A stretch of DNA of 64,000 nt, taken from positions 72,704-136,703 of the forward strand of contig QZCP01000017.1 of assembly GCA_003956705.1 (NCBI GenBank), read 5' to 3'. Below the pieces are notes generated by a model. It worked only from the letters and a program-made list of their open reading frames with translations, was not told the origin of the DNA and made no database searches. This DNA comes from Brevipalpus yothersi. Taxonomy: Eukaryota; Arthropoda; Arachnida; Trombidiformes; Tenuipalpidae. Numbering within the stretch: the stretch's first letter is position 1; every line of letters starts with the position of its first letter. Of this stretch, positions 60,201 to 64,000 are shown piece after piece. The translations under genes were made by a program, and so were the position numbers.

Positions 60201-63200
60201 AATTTTTCTTTCCCAAAGCCATTCAAATGCAACAAAAATGGTTGCTTAGTGGGCAATTTTCACTTCTTTTTCAATGTCATCATATCTTATGAGCTTTTTT
60301 CTCTCTTTCTTCTTTCTACCATCTTTTCGATAAACTGAGCACATGTAGCATCACTTTTCTCTTCATCCTACACGAATTCGAAATATTATTATTATTATTT
60401 CACCTCACTTATGGTCACGCGTCTTTTCGTAAGGGCAATTCTATCACAAGAAAATCATCAGTTATCATTCATCCAAAGAGGAATACTGAAAGAGAGAGAA
60501 AGCGGAACACATCACATGTATCATGGCTGTGTTCATGAACATCTTGTCAGATAAAAGCTCATGGAAGTAGTAAATTCGATCACACTCTAGAGAAGCATGA
60601 AAATGATAGATTCTCTCTCTTTCTCTCTGGTCTTATTTGACCTGTTCCATGTTGAATCATGTGATATGACTCTAATAACCGAGTAGTACCCAGTTGATCT
60701 GAGAGAAGAAGATTATCATCATTCTTCCACCACGTTCAGCGATGAACATGTATAAACCACATATTTTACCACCGAAAATATTGACAGTCAAGGATAGCAT
60801 CTCAGCGAGAAGGAATCAGTTTCATCTTCTTAGGAGAATCTTGAATTATGATTGAGAGAGGAAGAGATGAAAAGAAGATGAAGCACTTATTCTGCACCTT
60901 CTTAGTTGTTTGAACATGAGTTCAAGAACTTACAGCTTATTGCAAACAAGATAATTTGAATGATCAAAAGAGAGAGGGAAAGAATTATCGATCAAAAAGA
61001 TTTCGTAATCTTCAGCTTAATGATTGAAATTACATTATCTAATTTGCTTGATGACTTAACTTATATTCAATTTCGGAATTGTAAATTAATTTGTATTTCT
61101 TTATTTTTCTCTCTTAAACACGCACACACGATACTTTATTTATTACACAGTCATTAACACACTGGAATTCCATTGCGTTTATCCAGGAATTATAGCATTT
61201 TGAGAATGAGAAATTTCGAGAAAATCTGATGAGACTCCTTGATGATCATCACAAATGCTCACTCAAAATACTATTTCTGATTGCTGCAAATTGTTGTTGA
61301 AGCTTTTTTATCTGGAGGCTTTCTAAGCATCACTTATAATGAATTTTCATCTCACAAAATCACATTTCATCACAAAATTTTGATCCCCATATAATTGATT
61401 TAATCATATTTTCCATGTCCTCCAAGTCTGTTCTCCACTGTATGCCCCAAGGCATTTGCAAAAGAATAATCATATTGCTCGCGTGCTTTATATCTGGTTG
61501 AAATAGCAAAATGAAATGTATCCTCCTCGCACGACATTCAATCATCATCATGAAGATAACATTTCAATTGATTCAAACTCATTTTGATTCACTATCATTT
61601 TGGGTGTTCTTCCATCATGATGTTTTATTGGAAAGCACTGTATTTCATCTTTTTTTTCTCATTCTATTTGTCTTTTATCTTTCCAACAAAATTGGCTAAC
61701 TTCTTTTTCTCTCTATTTCTCTTGTTTTCCGTTTTTCTCTTTCTCTCTCATTTTCATTTGATTGCCATTGACTGAAAATCGAATTGTATTTTGCAGCCAA
61801 TTTAAAGCTACATCTGGAGAATGGATGAAAGAATTGACTCGATCAGCTTCTGAAAAATTGCGATCTCCATCAACTAATGTGATTGCTGCAGCTACCGAAA
61901 ATCTTGGTCGATCTTTGAAATATACCCTCAGGCCAGGTTAGCTATTTGGGATTGAATTTTATATATATATAACTACAAACCTTTTCTCGTAAGATAGATA
62001 TAAAAAAAGTATTGCAACAAAGTATCCATGATAATTCGATTTTCTTCCTTCATACTTTTCCCTTCTTTCCCATTCTATGTATGTGTGTACCCAGCATTCC
62101 TTCGACATGGCACTTCTGATCCAAGCTCTGATACAATCCAGAATCCATCGTCTGACAATAATGTACCTCGAAGCAATACTGAGCCCAACAATAAGCTTAA
62201 CCAGCATTCACATCAAAATTTCAACACTGAAAATACAGTACCATCAAGACCTTTTTATCGCTCCAGGGGACCAATTCCACCGAGATTGCCGACAGTAGAT
62301 CCAGTCAACAATCATGTGCCAAAAGATCCACGTTCACCACAATCAGATGGATCGGGATCCCAAGAATCATCACCAAAGCCACCCCTCAGTCCAGCATTGA
62401 AATCAGTATATCATGCGGCAGTAGATATGGTTAATCAAGATGCCAGTCGAAATGCTCTCGGTCCAACGAATAGTGATCGTAAAACGGTATATCGTAAGGT
62501 GTCCAATCGTCTACTAGATTCATCAAGCTCTGAAGATGAGGAAGATGAAGAGGAAACACGTCGATATCAGCAGCAATATCAACAGCAACAATCAAATTCA
62601 CGTACTTCTAGTGAGTCTACACCCAGTCCACGGACACCAAATAGTTACAAAATTTTAAGTGGAATTGCTAACAATCAGGCCACTGCATTTCGTTTTCCTC
62701 CTCTTTCACCAGTTCCACCGAATCGATCTCCGATGCGTGATTCGCCCAGTGATCGTCTATCCAATCGTACCAATACCAATGAACGGCAATCATCTGATGA
62801 ATATTCCACAACCATGAGCTCATATCGATCACGATCCACATCCACCGAGACAACTACGGAAGATTTTAGTAGTGCCACAAGTACTACACCCAGTGGTACA
62901 TGTTTAACGGCGGCGGTAATTAATTGTAAAAATCGTCGGGTAAGTCCATTGCGAAAACAGCGTGCCATTGCTGAAGAAAGTAATGATTCACGATCGAGTC
63001 CAGTATTATCAAATGATTATTCAACTGATTCATTGAGCCGATATACTGGTGAGTTGATTAATAAAGACGGTGGAATCGATTCTGGTGTCGAATGTGGTGG
63101 CGGTGGCGGTAACAGTGGTGGTGCACATCGAAGTGGAAGTGGAATGTCTTCTTCATCACATTCGGGTAATGATGGGGTGAAAAATGGTGTTATTGGCCAC

Positions 63201-63486
63201 TACAAGAATCCACTATCCACCATCAACACGATCAATATCAGTGTGAACACTAGCAGTGATAGCCATGAATCTCAGATACCTGACAGTGATGCAACCGTTG
63301 AGAATGTTACTGGAGTTATATTTCGTAAAGTAACCCTTAAAAAGCGATTGGATAGAAGCCAGTCTAACCGGACAGTGCAATCAGAACCCAATTCATGTCA
63401 TCATTCTAATCGAATGGAAGGTGAAACAGGGGAAAGTGTACAGATAGCAGGAAAAGAATTTATGGCCAATAAATCTTATTCTGCTG
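49909..63486 (+). CDS. btsz: synaptotagmin-like protein / bitesize-type Rab effector (5' part)
   Basis: Four exons (49909-50015, 59186-59431, 61797-61936, 62095-63486) join in frame to 628 residues. The last ends at GTAAGA in phase 1, so the gene continues past the window. Residues 1-54 form the first helix of a Slp-homology Rab-binding domain (DLSNLSQDEYGKIMDVMRRD). Residues 61-114 are a zinc finger with all eight cysteines (61, 64, 78, 81, 86, 89, 111, 114). A second short helix follows with SGEWM (124-128) in the place of the SGDWF/SGAWF Rab contact of Slp and rabphilin proteins. The rest is a long Ser/Pro-rich disordered linker with an acidic cluster (SSSSEDEEDEEE), Gln-rich and Gly-rich runs, and a late VIFRKVTLKKR motif as in Slp4/5. 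The tandem C2 domains expected at the C-terminus would lie downstream. Rabphilin/RIM relatives are the alternative. Role: Rab-dependent tethering of vesicles and cortical membrane organisation. Confidence 0.85.
50712..50771. repeat. (GA)n microsatellite
   Basis: GA run of about 60 nt within the first intron. Confidence 0.95.
52039..52078. repeat. (CT)n microsatellite
   Basis: Pure CT run of about 40 nt within the first intron. Confidence 0.95.
52521..52552. repeat. (CT)n microsatellite
   Basis: Pure CT run of about 32 nt within the first intron. Confidence 0.95.
54185..54218. repeat. (CT)n microsatellite
   Basis: Pure CT run of about 34 nt within the first intron. Confidence 0.95.
59432..61796. 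other. second intron of the Rab-effector gene
   Basis: A 2.4-kb intron from GTAAGT to TTTTGCAG separating the zinc finger from the SGEWM helix. It is AT-rich with short CT and TATA runs. No exon or other gene is seen. Confidence 0.8.
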
Positions 63487-64000
63487 GTAAGAGGTTTTGC
63501 TTTTCTCTCTTTCTCTCCATCTATCTATCTATCTATCTTTCTTATTCAACCTTTCTCATGTCTTTGCCTATTTCGGTAATGGCCATTCACGAAGACATGT
63601 GAATGCCTGTGTGTCTGTATAAGTCTCTTGATCACTGATGCTATCAACATCTTGCCATCATAAATACAGTGAATTTATCTCATGTACCAAGGCATATATA
63701 TATACACTCTATCCAGATTATTGGGATGATGATGGATATTCACGCTCTACTTCATCTGCCACAATTTTTGCTTTCTTCTTTCCTCACTATCTTCACTATT
63801 TTGAACACTTATTCAACGTCAATAATCGTAGTTCTATGTATCTTTTAGTTTTTCTTACAGTATAAGCGTGTGTTGAAAGAAAGTCTCGATGATGGAAGAT
63901 CGATTTTTTGGATAATTGACGTAATTGCTATCTGAGATATGATCAGTGAAAGTATCTAGCTTATAATTGGGATGCTGAAAGAGAAAGTGTATGTGAGTGT
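63487..64000. other. intron at the right edge, one possible short exon
   Basis: It begins with a GTAAGA donor, then CT and CTAT repeats. After an acceptor (CTCTATCCAG) at 63716 a phase-compatible frame starts DYWDDDGYSRSTSSAT, protein-like for about 16 codons, but no strong donor follows, so I do not add it to the gene model. Confidence 0.5.

Noticed and set aside
62668..62968. Minus-strand frames opposite the Rab-effector linker exon
   Set aside because: Shadows of a real exon whose frame and splice phases are consistent on the plus strand.
1..64000. Search by eye for tRNA, rRNA, CRISPR arrays, intact transposons or viral genes
   Set aside because: None seen: no regularly spaced repeats, no terminal repeats bounding a transposase, no recognisable structural RNA.

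Overview
The window looks like nuclear DNA of a small-genome arthropod. A mite is the best guess, but this is inferred from overall character and not from a diagnostic marker. The sequence is AT-rich, genes are split by GT-AG introns, most of them 60-190 nt, and the encoded proteins are clearly animal. Long (GA)n/(CT)n microsatellites are scattered through almost all non-coding DNA. I saw no rRNA, tRNA, CRISPR array, bacterial-style operon or intact transposon.

The layout is lopsided. About 1-22.8 kb and 25.9-42.2 kb are gene-poor. They hold microsatellites, an over-represented 9-mer (CAATGGTCA), many short chance ORFs and a few isolated exon-like segments that I cannot connect into genes. 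Inside this part lie a well-supported M14 zinc carboxypeptidase (22837-25879, +, 5 exons, 435 aa, carboxypeptidase B-like specificity residue) and a single-exon ORF at 18164-18730 (+, 188 aa) with a segment resembling a BH3 death motif and an AATAAA 41 nt after its stop.

From 42.2 kb to the right edge the DNA is gene-dense. In order: a phosphoinositide 3-kinase regulatory subunit reduced to iSH2 + C-terminal SH2 (42230-43265, -); a divergently transcribed K+-dependent Na+/Ca2+ exchanger of the NCKX3/4 type (43737-46721, +, 9 exons, 735 aa); a 141-aa secreted orphan protein (47117-47696, -); a NudC protein reduced to the CS domain and C-terminal tail (48255-48870, -, 181 aa); and, divergent from it, the 5' part of a synaptotagmin-like/bitesize Rab effector (49909 to beyond 64000, +) with a 9.2-kb first coding intron.

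The genes do not form one pathway. Their known family roles are digestion or peptide processing, PI3K signalling, Ca2+ extrusion, chaperone/dynein support and Rab-dependent secretion or membrane organisation. Points worth a second look are the possible BH3-only protein, the two widely conserved proteins that each lack an N-terminal module (PI3K regulatory subunit and NudC), the secreted orphan, and the strongly enriched CAATGGTCA word confined to the gene-poor part.
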